Positions 51,828 through 63,189 of a stretch of 64,000 nt of DNA are shown in pieces. Origin of the DNA: Sphingopyxis soli (GTDB lineage: Bacteria > Pseudomonadota > Alphaproteobacteria > Sphingomonadales > Sphingomonadaceae); assembly GCF_018682675.1 (NCBI RefSeq), contig NZ_JAFMTR010000079.1, forward strand, positions 1-64,000, written 5' to 3'. Under the pieces are notes generated by a model. That model did not search any database. It was given only the letters and a program-made list of their open reading frames with translations, and was not told the origin of the DNA. Position 1 is the stretch's first letter, and every line of letters begins with the position of its first letter. A program made the translations under genes and the position numbers.

Positions 51828-53394
51828 CTCCCGAATTGCAAAAAGGATGAGCGGGAGCAAGGTTAGCACCATCGTTGTTTCCGCCTTCTCTCCGTCTCTG
51901 CAAATGGTCAAATGTGATCGAATTGCTATGCACGGCGGCCTGACAAATCGGGCAGCGAACGGGGTTTGCCATTGCCTCTCGGATGAATGCCGCCGACTTG
52001 GACTCATGGGAAGCCCCCTTTTTACCCGGCAAAACCACTGCCCCCGGAGAGGGAATTTCCGCTTGTCTTAGGTGGACAAAATCCCCTTGCTTGACGAGTT
52101 CTGCCACGATTTCTTCGCCAGTATTCCCGGCTTCGAAGCCCTCAAACAGCGCCCAATAGAGGTCGGCGATCCTTTGCAGGCTTCGCGATCCGCTGCCCAA
52201 TCGAGTGATCGTGAGAGACACGAAAACCTTGTGGGCAAACAGGAAATCTTCAAAATCGCGACGTATTGAGGTGAAGGCCTTCTTCTTTTTATGATCGTGG
52301 AGTTTCTTCGCGAATTGTAGCGAAGCCAAAAAAGCGTTGGGAATGAAATTCCCAGATCGAGCATAAAAATAAACAAGAGGATGCAGACCGAGCGACCCAG
52401 ATGAGTTCGTGCTTATGGTCTCAATTCGCTCGTTAACCTTGGATAGCATCGCAAGAGTCTGCACCCCCTCAAGGTCAGGCTCCAAAGCCTCTATTTTCGC
52501 CGCGGGCGTTGCTGGGATGTTGATGCCGTTGCATAGGCTGACAAGATCAAACACAAATGGGAGCGAGTTATATCCCTGCCCCGCAATCGGCTGATCAGCG
52601 GAAGTGACCGGATTTTTGTGAGGGGGCTTGTAAAGGTCGGCGTGAATTTTCTCGCCCAGCTCCTCAATCTTCTTCCGCGTTTCATCGTCGAACGAAGCCC
52701 AATATTTGTGCCCCTGGCCCCCTCGAACGATGCAACGAGAGGCTATCGCATTGGGAGAGGTGCGACTCTGAAGAATGCGGCGCTCAACAGGGTCAATGGG
52801 TTGGGCAGCTTGATTGATTTTGAAGAATGATGCCTCTGCCGCCTCTGGTGTCGCCGCAGTCACCCACTGAATGATTAGGGACTCTTGACCAATTGACGCC
52901 AATCTCCGGGCCTTGCGGGGATCGGGAACGGTTTTGCCGATAAGGCCGTTAAATTCTGCGTAAGTCCCAATTTCCTTTTTCATCAGATCGCGAGTCTTTT
53001 TTGCAACTGCCCGCTGTTCATCTGTAAGGCCAGCGCCGAATAGGCGATTTGAATCTTCGCCGTCTCCGTAGTCATCGCGAACCCACGCGATCAACGCGCT
53101 TAGCCGGTGAGCGCCGTCGATCACAAAGACTTCATCGCCGCGCTGCCAAAGAATGACAGCCGGGATGAGATCTCGGTCGAGAAAAGCCTTAACTAGATCA
53201 ACGACCTTATTTGGCGTCCAGTATCCTGTTTCGCGCTGAAAGTCTGGCTTACGCAGGTTCGCTTGGAAAAAGCCCTGCCTGCCTAAATCTGAAAGGCTGA
53301 TGGTAGTTCTTGGACTACCACCCGCTTGCGCGATTTCACCAACGAAATCCTCCCTTGGAATCAAAGCATCTAGATTCACAGTCTTGGCAGGCAT
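51817..53394 (-). CDS. DUF262-HNH restriction-like nuclease carried by the transposon
   Basis: 525 aa from ATG 53394 (GGGGAG about 6 nt upstream; GTG 53427 possible). N-terminal DUF262/ParB-type nucleotide-handling domain with the FVIDGAHRLSALIAW motif near residue 90 in the place of DGQQR, preceded by NKVVDLVKAFLDRDLIPAVI. C-terminal HNH endonuclease: CPICQAAVHSNSITFDHLQR, then GGNNDGANLAPAHPFCNSG. This DUF262 plus HNH architecture is shared with GmrSD-like type IV restriction enzymes, which attack modified phage DNA. The gene is alone, so it is a candidate single-gene defence system. Confidence 0.82.
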   Translation of the reverse strand: MPAKTVNLDALIPREDFVGEIAQAGGSPRTTISLSDLGRQGFFQANLRKPDFQRETGYWTPNKVVDLVKAFLDRDLIPAVILWQRGDEVFVIDGAHRLSALIAWVRDDYGDGEDSNRLFGAGLTDEQRAVAKKTRDLMKKEIGTYAEFNGLIGKTVPDPRKARRLASIGQESLIIQWVTAATPEAAEASFFKINQAAQPIDPVERRILQSRTSPNAIASRCIVRGGQGHKYWASFDDETRKKIEELGEKIHADLYKPPHKNPVTSADQPIAGQGYNSLPFVFDLVSLCNGINIPATPAAKIEALEPDLEGVQTLAMLSKVNERIETISTNSSGSLGLHPLVYFYARSGNFIPNAFLASLQFAKKLHDHKKKKAFTSIRRDFEDFLFAHKVFVSLTITRLGSGSRSLQRIADLYWALFEGFEAGNTGEEIVAELVKQGDFVHLRQAEIPSPGAVVLPGKKGASHESKSAAFIREAMANPVRCPICQAAVHSNSITFDHLQRRREGGNNDGANLAPAHPFCNSGVKN

Positions 53395-53445
53395 TTTCCG
53401 CTCCCCAGCGAACTTAAGGCGCTTCACTTAGCACCCCCGATCCGG

Positions 53446-53472
53446 ATTGGGTATGGCAAATATAATAACGCC
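53446..53472 (-). repeat. right terminal inverted repeat of IS1595 element
   Basis: 27 bp, complement of the left repeat with two mismatches; followed directly by the ACAACGCC target duplication. Confidence 0.92.
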
Positions 53473-53480
53473 ACAACGCC
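53473..53480. repeat. target-site duplication, right copy
   Basis: ACAACGCC, identical to 50658-50665. Confidence 0.92.
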
Positions 53481-53600
53481 TTACATTTTGCAATGTGGGG
53501 GTGACATTGCCCCTATCATGGGCGCGCCGTCCCTTGACCCTGCGGCCCCGCTGCGCCAAGGGCGACGACACTTGTTGCACCTGCGAAAGACGGAAAAAAG

Positions 53601-54524
53601 GTGACCGAAGGGGCGGAAAAGAAAGTCCTGAGCTTTCAGGACATGATCCTGACGCTGCACGCCTATTGGAGCGCGCGCGGCTGCGCGATCCTGCAGCCCT
53701 ATGACATGCGCGTGGGGGCGGGCACCTTCCATCCCGCGACGACCTTGCGCAGCCTCGGGCCCGAGCCGTGGAACGTCGCCTATGTCCAGCCGAGCCGCCG
53801 CCCGACCGATGGCCGCTATGGCGAAAACCCCAACCGGCTGCAGCATTATTATCAATATCAGGTGATCCTGAAGCCGTCGCCCGCCGACCTGCAGGAACAA
53901 TATCTGGGCAGCCTCGCCGCGATCGGCATCGATCCGCTGCTCCACGACATCCGGTTCGTCGAGGACGACTGGGAATCGCCGACATTGGGCGCGTGGGGGC
54001 TGGGCTGGGAAGTCTGGTGCGACGGGATGGAGGTTACCCAGTTCACTTATTTCCAGCAGATGGGCGGCTTCGACTGCAAGCCCGTCGCGGGCGAGCTGAC
54101 TTACGGGCTCGAACGCCTCGCCATGTACATCCAGAATGTCGACAATGTGTACGACCTCAAATTCTCTGACGCGGTCGGCGATGTCTCGGCGGTCAGCTAT
54201 GGCGACGTGTTCCTCGAGAATGAACGCCAGTTTTCGAAATGGAACTTCGAGGTTGCGGACACCGATACGCTGTTCGCGGGTTTCAAGGCCGCCGAGGACG
54301 AGTGCAAGCGCGCGATCGAGGCGGGCGTGCCGCTCGCGGCCTACGATCAGGCGATCGAAGCGAGCCATCTGTTCAACCTCTTGCAGGCGCGCGGCGTGAT
54401 CAGCGTGCAGGAACGCGCCAATTACATGGCCCGCGTCCGCGACCTCGCAAAAGGCAGCTGCAAGGCGTGGATCGACAGCCAGTCCGAACGCTGGACCCAA
54501 AACTATCCGGGGTGGACGCTGTGA
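53601..54524 (+). CDS. glyQ: glycyl-tRNA synthetase alpha subunit
   Basis: 307 aa, GTG start after AAAGG. Class II core: [60 protein letters not shown], and [20 protein letters not shown]. Forms the alpha2beta2 synthetase with GlyS. The frame is coupled to glyS by a GTGA overlap. The IS1595 transposon ends 120 bp upstream, leaving a short promoter region. Confidence 0.96.
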   Translation: MTEGAEKKVLSFQDMILTLHAYWSARGCAILQPYDMRVGAGTFHPATTLRSLGPEPWNVAYVQPSRRPTDGRYGENPNRLQHYYQYQVILKPSPADLQEQYLGSLAAIGIDPLLHDIRFVEDDWESPTLGAWGLGWEVWCDGMEVTQFTYFQQMGGFDCKPVAGELTYGLERLAMYIQNVDNVYDLKFSDAVGDVSAVSYGDVFLENERQFSKWNFEVADTDTLFAGFKAAEDECKRAIEAGVPLAAYDQAIEASHLFNLLQARGVISVQERANYMARVRDLAKGSCKAWIDSQSERWTQNYPGWTL

Positions 54525-56890
54525 CCGACTTTCTTCTCGAACTGCGCAGCGAGGAAATCCCGGCGCGGATGCAGGCCGGCGCGCGCGCCGAGCTTGAAAA
54601 ACTGTTCCGCGCGCAATTGAGCTCCGCGGGTCTCGAAACAGGCGAACTCACCATTTGGTCGACGCCGCGCCGTCTGGCGCTGATCGCGCGCGACTTGCCC
54701 GAGGCGACCGCTGCGGTGAGCGAAGAACTCAAGGGGCCGCGCAGCAGCGCGCCGCCGCAGGCGCTCGAAGGCTTCCTCCGCAAGACCGGCCTTCGCCAAG
54801 ACCAGCTCGAGGACCGCGACGGCGTGTATTTCGCGGTGATCGACAAGCCTGGCCGTGCGACCATCGAGGTGCTGGCCGAGGCGGTCCCCGCGATCGTCCG
54901 CGGCTTTGCGTGGCCCAAGTCGATGCGCTGGGGCAAGGAAAGCGCGAGCAGCGAAAGCCTGCGCTGGGTGCGCCCGCTGTCGGGCATCGTCGCGATCTTC
55001 GGCGAGGAATTGGTGCCGTGCGAAATCGGCGGCATCGCCAGCGGCTTCGCGACGCGCGGCCATCGCTTTCACTGCCCGGGCGAGATCACCATCGGCTCGG
55101 CGGCGGACTATGCCGAGAAGCTGCGCGCCTGCCACGTCATCGTCGATCATGAGGAGCGGCAGGCGATCATCCGCGACGGCGCCGCCAAGGCCGCGGCCGA
55201 CGCCGGGCTGGTGCTGGTCGCGGACGAGGGGCTGGTGATCGAGAATGCAGGCCTCACCGAATGGCCGGTGCCCTTGCTCGGCCGCTTCGACGAAGCGTTT
55301 CTGGAAGTGCCGCCCGAGGTCATCCAGCTCACCGCGCGCGTGAACCAGAAATATTTCGTCGTGAACGGCGCGGACGGGAAGCTCGCCAACGGCTTCGTCT
55401 GCACCGCGAACATCGACGCGAAGGACGGCGGCGCGGAGATCGTCGCGGGCAACCGCAAGGTGCTGGCGGCGCGACTTTCGGATGCGCGCTTCTTCTGGGA
55501 ACAGGACCGCAAGACGAAGCTGGAAGATCACGCGAAAAAGCTCAATCGCATCACCTTCCACGAAAAGCTGGGGACGGTTGCGGACAAGGTCGAGCGCGTT
55601 GCCAAGCTGGCGCGCTGGTTGGTGGAGGAAGGTATCGTCACTGATTCACCCCTCCCCTTCAGGGGAGGGGCCGGGGGTGGGGCCTTTCGTCCTGACGCTG
55701 CACGGACCGATAGGCCCCACCCCAACCCCTCCCCTGAAGGGGAGGGGCTTTCGCTCGCCGATCAGGCCGAACTCGCCGCACGCCTCGCCAAGGCCGACCT
55801 CGTCACCGAGATGGTCGGCGAATTTCCCGAATTGCAGGGTCTGATGGGCGGCTATTACGCCCGCGCCGAAGGCCTGCCCGACGCGGTCGCCGACGCGATC
55901 CGCGATCATTACAAGCCGGTCGGGCAGGGCGACGACGTCCCGACCGCGCCGGCGACGGTGGCTGTGGCGTTGGCGGATAAGCTGGATACGCTGGCCGCTT
56001 TTTTCGCCATCAACGAAAAGCCGACCGGTTCGCGTGACCCATTCGCACTTCGTCGTGCGGCCTTGGGAATCATTTCGATCATTCAGGCGAACGAACTCCG
56101 TCTGTCCGTTTCTATGCCGCTGGCTGCGGCGCTAGCAACGCTCGTCGGCAAATCGAGCGCGTCCGCGGATCGTTTCTCGTTCGAGGTTGGCGTTCAACAG
56201 CTTGAGGCCGCGGGTGTCCAATTTTCGGAGGAGACAGTTGATCGGCTCAGAGATGTGGCGTTGCAGAATGCGCTCGATCGAGCCTCGCCGATCTATGATC
56301 AGATAATCCAACCTTCGATTGTGAGTATCATTTTGTTCTTGGCCGACCGCCTCAAGGTCCAGCAGCGCGAAGCCGGTGTCCGTCACGACCTGATCGACGC
56401 GGTGTTCGCGCTCGGCGGCGAGGATGACCTTGTCCGCCTGCTCGCCCGCGTAAAGGCGTTGCAGGCGTTCATGGCGACCGAGGACGGCGCCAACCTGCTT
56501 GCGGGTTACAAGCGCGCGGCGAATATCCTGAAACAGGCGGGACAAGATGTGTCCTCCAATTCTCGTCATGCTGAACTTGTTTCAGCATCCACGGCCGGAC
56601 CATGGACCCTGAAACAAGTTCAGGGTGACGAGCGTTTGGGTGCGGCCGACGCTGCTCTGTTCGAGGCTCTGGATAGCGCCGAACCCGCCGCCTCCGCCGC
56701 GGTCGCCGAAGAACGCTTCACCGACGCGATGGCGGCACTGGCGTCGCTCCGCGCGCCGATCGACGCTTTCTTCGACGGCGTGATGGTCAACGATCCCGAC
56801 GAAGCAGTGCGCGCCTATCGCCTCGGTCTGTTGTCGCGCTTCACCGGCGCGGTGCATGGCGTCGCCGATTTCTCGAAGATCGAGGGCTGA
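54521..56890 (+). CDS. glyS: glycyl-tRNA synthetase beta subunit with two palindromic-repeat insertions
   Basis: 789 aa from GTG 54521, longer than a typical beta subunit (about 690). Conserved parts: [55 protein letters not shown] and [20 protein letters not shown], and the C-terminal anticodon-binding region with [12 protein letters not shown] and [19 protein letters not shown]. Two repeats are translated in frame: 55647-55750 ([13 protein letters not shown]...[10 protein letters not shown]) and 56562-56632 ([20 protein letters not shown]). A stretch at about 56090-56345 looks AT-richer and adds residues absent from typical GlyS. Confidence 0.93.
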   Translation: MTDFLLELRSEEIPARMQAGARAELEKLFRAQLSSAGLETGELTIWSTPRRLALIARDLPEATAAVSEELKGPRSSAPPQALEGFLRKTGLRQDQLEDRDGVYFAVIDKPGRATIEVLAEAVPAIVRGFAWPKSMRWGKESASSESLRWVRPLSGIVAIFGEELVPCEIGGIASGFATRGHRFHCPGEITIGSAADYAEKLRACHVIVDHEERQAIIRDGAAKAAADAGLVLVADEGLVIENAGLTEWPVPLLGRFDEAFLEVPPEVIQLTARVNQKYFVVNGADGKLANGFVCTANIDAKDGGAEIVAGNRKVLAARLSDARFFWEQDRKTKLEDHAKKLNRITFHEKLGTVADKVERVAKLARWLVEEGIVTDSPLPFRGGAGGGAFRPDAARTDRPHPNPSPEGEGLSLADQAELAARLAKADLVTEMVGEFPELQGLMGGYYARAEGLPDAVADAIRDHYKPVGQGDDVPTAPATVAVALADKLDTLAAFFAINEKPTGSRDPFALRRAALGIISIIQANELRLSVSMPLAAALATLVGKSSASADRFSFEVGVQQLEAAGVQFSEETVDRLRDVALQNALDRASPIYDQIIQPSIVSIILFLADRLKVQQREAGVRHDLIDAVFALGGEDDLVRLLARVKALQAFMATEDGANLLAGYKRAANILKQAGQDVSSNSRHAELVSASTAGPWTLKQVQGDERLGAADAALFEALDSAEPAASAAVAEERFTDAMAALASLRAPIDAFFDGVMVNDPDEAVRAYRLGLLSRFTGAVHGVADFSKIEG
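55647..55750. repeat. palindromic repeat inserted in frame in glyS
   Basis: CACCCCTCCCCTTCAGGGGA... on the left is mirrored by the right-hand AACCCCTCCCCTGAAGGGGAGG stretch, forming a 100-bp foldback. It encodes about 35 extra residues between two conserved GlyS segments without breaking the frame. Confidence 0.85.
56562..56632. repeat. palindromic repeat inserted in frame in glyS (second)
   Basis: CTCGTCATGCTGAACTTGTT...AACAAGTTCAGGGTGACGAG, 71 bp, near-perfect inverted repeat. It shares its CTCGTCA/TGACGAG ends with the intergenic repeat at 41679. Encodes HAELVSAS...LKQVQGDE. Confidence 0.88.
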
Positions 56891-56992
56891 CCCTACGGCC
56901 CCTTTGAACGAACGAAGCAAAACTGAATCGACTAGGTGCGATTGCATACCTACCCAGCCGCAACCTCCTCCCCGGGGCAGCAGGAGTTAGAC

Positions 56993-59650
<2,658 letters not shown>

Positions 59651-59658
59651 TCGCCAAA

Positions 59659-59688
59659 AGGGGGTTGCGCGATTTTGCGCAGCCCCCT
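59659..59688 (+). terminator. hairpin after ppdK
   Basis: AGGGGGTTGCGC (59659-59670) and GCGCAGCCCCCT (59677-59688) form a 12-bp stem with one G-T pair and a 6-nt GATTTT loop. No long U-run follows, but position suggests termination before tRNA-Arg. Confidence 0.65.
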
Positions 59689-59704
59689 AAAGGCTCCCCT
59701 CCAC

Positions 59705-59781
59705 GCACCCGTAGCTCAGCTGGATAGAGCACCAGACTACGAATCTGGGGGTCGGACGTTCGAATCGTTCCGGGTGCGCCA
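59705..59781 (+). tRNA. tRNA-Arg(ACG)
   Basis: GCACCCG/CGGGTGC acceptor, anticodon stem CCAGA/TCTGG with loop CTACGAA giving ACG, T-loop TTCGAAT, encoded CCA. Confidence 0.95.
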
Positions 59782-59932
59782 TTTCCCTAAAATTGCCGGA
59801 TATCGAGCCCCTGCAGCGCTTGTGGTGCCGCGCCCGCGTTGACCCGGCGCATAGCTATGCCCTGTTGCATCGACACCGGGCGTGCGACATTGCTGCTGCA
59901 CACGACATTGCTGCCGCAGGCAAGGGAGAGGC

Positions 59933-60904
59933 ATGAGCGAAGCCATCGTCACGGTCGACATCGGCGGCACGCACGCGCGCTTTGCCATCGCAGAGATCGC
60001 GGGCGGACGGGTCGCCGCGCTCGGCGAAGCGACGACGCTCCATACGAAGGATCATGCGAGCTTTCAGACGGCTTGGCAGGATTTCGAGCAGCAGCAGGGC
60101 GGATCGTTGCCGCGCAGCGTTGCGATCGCGATTGCCGGACCGACGCGCGGCGACGTCATTCGCTTTACCAACAATCCCTGGATCATTCGTCCGGCGCTGA
60201 TCGGTGAGAAGCTGAACGTCGATCGCCATGTGCTGGTCAATGACTTCGAGGCGGTGGGCCATGCAGTGGCGCAGGCCGGTTCGGAATATTTCGAGCATCT
60301 GGCGGGCCCCGATGCGCCGCTGCCCGCGGACGGAACGATCAGCATAATCGGTCCCGGCACCGGGCTTGGCGTTGCGCATATCTGGCGCGGCGACGGCGGT
60401 TACCGTGTCCAGGCGACCGAGGGCGGGCACATCGATTTCGCACCGCTCGACAGCATCGAGGATGCGATCCTCGCGCGGCTGCGCAAGCGCCACCGCCGCG
60501 TGTCGATCGAGCGGATCGTGTCGGGACCCGGCATCGTCGACATCTACGAGACGCTCGCGAGCATGGAGGGGCGGGCGATCACGCCGCTCGACGACCGCAC
60601 GATCTGGACGAATGCGATGAGCGGCGAGGACGCGCTCGCCGCCGCAGCGGCGGATCGTTTCTGCCTGTCGCTCGGCAGCGTCGCGGGCGACCTCGCGCTG
60701 GCTCAGGGGGCGAGCGGGGTCGTGGTAGCAGGCGGGCTCGGCCTGCGCATACGCGACCAGCTTCTTCGTTCGGGCTTTCCCGAACGCTTCGTCGCCAAGG
60801 GACGGTTCGAGAATTTCATGGCGGCGATCCCGGTCAAGCTGATCACGCATCCGCAGCCCGGCCTGTTCGGTGCGGCAGCGGCGTTCGCGCGCCAGTATGC
60901 TTGA
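59933..60904 (+). CDS. glk: glucokinase
   Basis: 323 aa from ATG 59933 (GGGAGAGG upstream). Glk-family motifs: TVDIGGTHARFAIAEI, VLVNDFEAVGHAVAQ, IGPGTGLGVAHIWR, EGGHIDFAP and GVVVAGGLGLRIRDQLL. Phosphorylates glucose for the Entner-Doudoroff or pentose routes. Divergent neighbours and no sugar transporter nearby. Confidence 0.93.
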   Translation: MSEAIVTVDIGGTHARFAIAEIAGGRVAALGEATTLHTKDHASFQTAWQDFEQQQGGSLPRSVAIAIAGPTRGDVIRFTNNPWIIRPALIGEKLNVDRHVLVNDFEAVGHAVAQAGSEYFEHLAGPDAPLPADGTISIIGPGTGLGVAHIWRGDGGYRVQATEGGHIDFAPLDSIEDAILARLRKRHRRVSIERIVSGPGIVDIYETLASMEGRAITPLDDRTIWTNAMSGEDALAAAAADRFCLSLGSVAGDLALAQGASGVVVAGGLGLRIRDQLLRSGFPERFVAKGRFENFMAAIPVKLITHPQPGLFGAAAAFARQYA

Positions 60905-60947
60905 AATTTCGCTGGCGCACGGCGCCTAAAATCGGCAGCAAGAGGGC

Positions 60948-61688
60948 ATGTCCTCGCGCCCCGTCCTCGGCATCATTGCCTGCAACCGCACGGTCGGAAC
61001 CGAGATCGCGCAGGCGGTGATGAACCGCTATGCGATCGCGGCGATGCACCACGCCGATTGCGCCGCGCTGATCATTCCGTCGCTGCCCGAATATATGCGC
61101 GCGGACGAGATTGTCGGGCGGCTCGACGGGGTTCTGCTGACTGGTACGCCCTCGAACGTCGAACCGGCGCGCTATGGCGACGAGCGCGAAGGCGAGGGGC
61201 CGTTCGACCCCGAACGCGACCGGATGATGCTCGACCTGGTCGACGCGGTGATCGCTGCCCGCCGACCGCTCTTCGGCATCTGCCGCGGCTTTCAGGAGAT
61301 CAATGTCGCGCTCGGCGGGACGCTGCGGCGCGACACATCGGCCAGCGAGGCGCTGCTCGCGCATCACGCGCCTGACGGCACGGCGTTCGATGCGATGTTC
61401 GACCATCGTCACAAGGTCGATCTGGTTGCCGGCGGCTTGCTCGCCGCCGCCTATGAGACGCCGTCGCTCGACGTCAATTCGGTGCATTATCAGGGTATCG
61501 GCGAGCTCGCCGACGGGCTGGCGGTCGAGGCTCGCGCGCCCGACGGGCTGGTCGAGGCCTATAGCGCGCGGCCGAACGGTGCGCCGTTGCTCGCCGTGCA
61601 ATGGCATCCCGAATGGGCGACCGATGCGAACGCCCAGAGCCAGACCTATTTCCACCTGCTCGGGCGCGCGTTAAGAGGCGAATTATGA
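60948..61688 (+). CDS. puuD: gamma-glutamyl-GABA hydrolase-like class I amidotransferase
   Basis: 246 aa. Class I glutamine amidotransferase fold: ADEIVGRLDGVLLTGTPSNV, nucleophile Cys in LFGICRGFQEINVALGG, and the catalytic His-Glu of AVQWHPEWATD. PuuD enzymes hydrolyse gamma-glutamyl-GABA in putrescine breakdown. The aminotransferase 108 bp downstream supports an amine-catabolism role. Assignment is at family level. Confidence 0.82.
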   Translation: MSSRPVLGIIACNRTVGTEIAQAVMNRYAIAAMHHADCAALIIPSLPEYMRADEIVGRLDGVLLTGTPSNVEPARYGDEREGEGPFDPERDRMMLDLVDAVIAARRPLFGICRGFQEINVALGGTLRRDTSASEALLAHHAPDGTAFDAMFDHRHKVDLVAGGLLAAAYETPSLDVNSVHYQGIGELADGLAVEARAPDGLVEAYSARPNGAPLLAVQWHPEWATDANAQSQTYFHLLGRALRGEL

Positions 61689-61795
61689 ACCACCGCGTCA
61701 CCCGATATGATCGCTATCTCGCACGGATCAGCTTTTCGCCCTGATGTTCCGGAATCCGGTTTCTTTCCGTTTCCAGACAATCAGGAGTTTCATTA

Positions 61796-63169
61796 ATGCC
61801 CCGCAATCACGACATCGCCGAACTGCGCCGCCTCGACGTCGCGCACCATCTTCCCGCGCAGGCCGACTGGGCCGAAATCGAAAGGCTCGGCGGCAGCCGC
61901 ATCATCACCCATGCCGAGGGCTGCACCATCACCGACGGCGACGGCCACCGCATCCTCGACGGGATGGCGGGCCTGTGGTGCGTCAATGTCGGCTATGGCC
62001 GCGAGGAGCTGGTCGAGGCGGCGGCAGCCCAGATGCGCGAGCTGCCCTTCTACAACACCTTCTTCAAGACCGCGACGCCGCCGACGGTGACGCTGGCGGC
62101 GAAGATCGCCTCGCTCACCGGTAACCGCCTGCCGCATGTCTTCTTCAACGCCTCGGGCAGCGAAGCGAACGACACCGTCTTCCGCATGGTGCGCCACTAT
62201 TGGAAGCTCAAGGGCGAGCCCAAGCGCACGGTCTTCATCAGCCGCTGGAACGCCTATCACGGATCGACCGTCGCGGGCGTCTCGCTCGGCGGCATGAAGG
62301 CGATGCACGCGCAGGGGGACCTGCCGATCCCCGGCGTCGAGCATGTCCGCCAGCCCTATTATTTCGGCGAAGGCCAGGGGATGAGCCAGGAGGCGTTCAC
62401 CGACGCCTGCGTGCAGGCGATCGAGGACAAGATCCTCGAGGTCGGCCCCGAAAATTGCGCCGCCTTCATCGGCGAGCCGGTGCAGGGCGCGGGCGGCGTG
62501 ATCATCCCGCCCAAGGGCTATTGGCCGAAGGTCGAGGCGGTGGTGCGCAAATATGGCCTGTTGCTCGTCGCCGACGAAGTCATCTGCGGCTTCGGGCGCA
62601 CCGGCAAGATGTGGGGGCACGAGACGATGGGCTTCACGCCCGACCTGATGCCGATGGCAAAGGGGCTGTCGTCGGGCTACCTGCCGATTTCGGCGACCGC
62701 GGTCGCCGGCCATGTCGTAGATGTCCTCAAGACCGGCGGCGATTTCGTCCACGGCTTCACCTACTCGGGCCACCCGGTCGCAGCGGCGGTCGCGCTCAAG
62801 AATATCGAGATCATCGAACGCGAAGGCCTCGTCGAACGCACGGGCAGCGTCACGGGGCCGCATCTGGCGAAGGCGCTCGCGACGCTGAACGACCACCCGC
62901 TTGTCGGCGAGACGCGCTCGGTCGGCCTGCTCGGCGCGGTCGAGATCGTTGCGGACAAGGAAACCCGTGGGCGCTTTGGTGGCGCGGAAGGGACGGCGGG
63001 ACCGATGGCGCGCGACGGGTGCATCGCCAATGGCCTGATGGTGCGCGGCATCCGCGACAGCCTGGTCATGTGCCCGCCGCTGATCATCACCACCGAACAG
63101 ATCGACGAGATGGTTGCCATCATCCGCAAATCACTCGATGAGGTGATGCCGAAGCTCCGCGCGCTTTAA
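61796..63169 (+). CDS. class III PLP-dependent aminotransferase
   Basis: 457 aa. Fold type I omega-amine:pyruvate transaminase pattern: RILDGMAGLWCVNVGYGREE, VFFNASGSEANDTVFRMVRH, LLVADEVICGFGRTGKMWG and the PLP Lys in MPMAKGLSSGYLPISATAV. Likely substrates are putrescine, beta-alanine or related diamines. It follows the puuD-like gene and together they suggest polyamine or omega-amino-acid use. Exact specificity unknown. Confidence 0.9.
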   Translation: MPRNHDIAELRRLDVAHHLPAQADWAEIERLGGSRIITHAEGCTITDGDGHRILDGMAGLWCVNVGYGREELVEAAAAQMRELPFYNTFFKTATPPTVTLAAKIASLTGNRLPHVFFNASGSEANDTVFRMVRHYWKLKGEPKRTVFISRWNAYHGSTVAGVSLGGMKAMHAQGDLPIPGVEHVRQPYYFGEGQGMSQEAFTDACVQAIEDKILEVGPENCAAFIGEPVQGAGGVIIPPKGYWPKVEAVVRKYGLLLVADEVICGFGRTGKMWGHETMGFTPDLMPMAKGLSSGYLPISATAVAGHVVDVLKTGGDFVHGFTYSGHPVAAAVALKNIEIIEREGLVERTGSVTGPHLAKALATLNDHPLVGETRSVGLLGAVEIVADKETRGRFGGAEGTAGPMARDGCIANGLMVRGIRDSLVMCPPLIITTEQIDEMVAIIRKSLDEVMPKLRAL

Positions 63170-63189
63170 CAAAGGAAGAAATCTCTCCT

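Larger units (their letters stand above)
50666..53472. mobile_element. IS1595-family transposon with DUF262-HNH passenger gene
   Basis: 2807 bp bounded by 27-bp inverted repeats (50666-50692 and 53446-53472, 25 of 27 matching, both starting GGCGTTATTATA) and flanked by identical 8-bp duplications. Contents: transposase 50728-51663, a 52-aa ORF 51669-51827, and a convergent DUF262-HNH gene 51817-53394. Insertion is intergenic between the XRE gene and glyQ. The intact ends and perfect duplication indicate a recent transposition. Confidence 0.93.

Noticed and set aside
61685-61744. 19-codon ORF overlapping the puuD-like stop (ATGA)
   Set aside because: Too short with no sign of conservation; likely chance in the gap before the aminotransferase.
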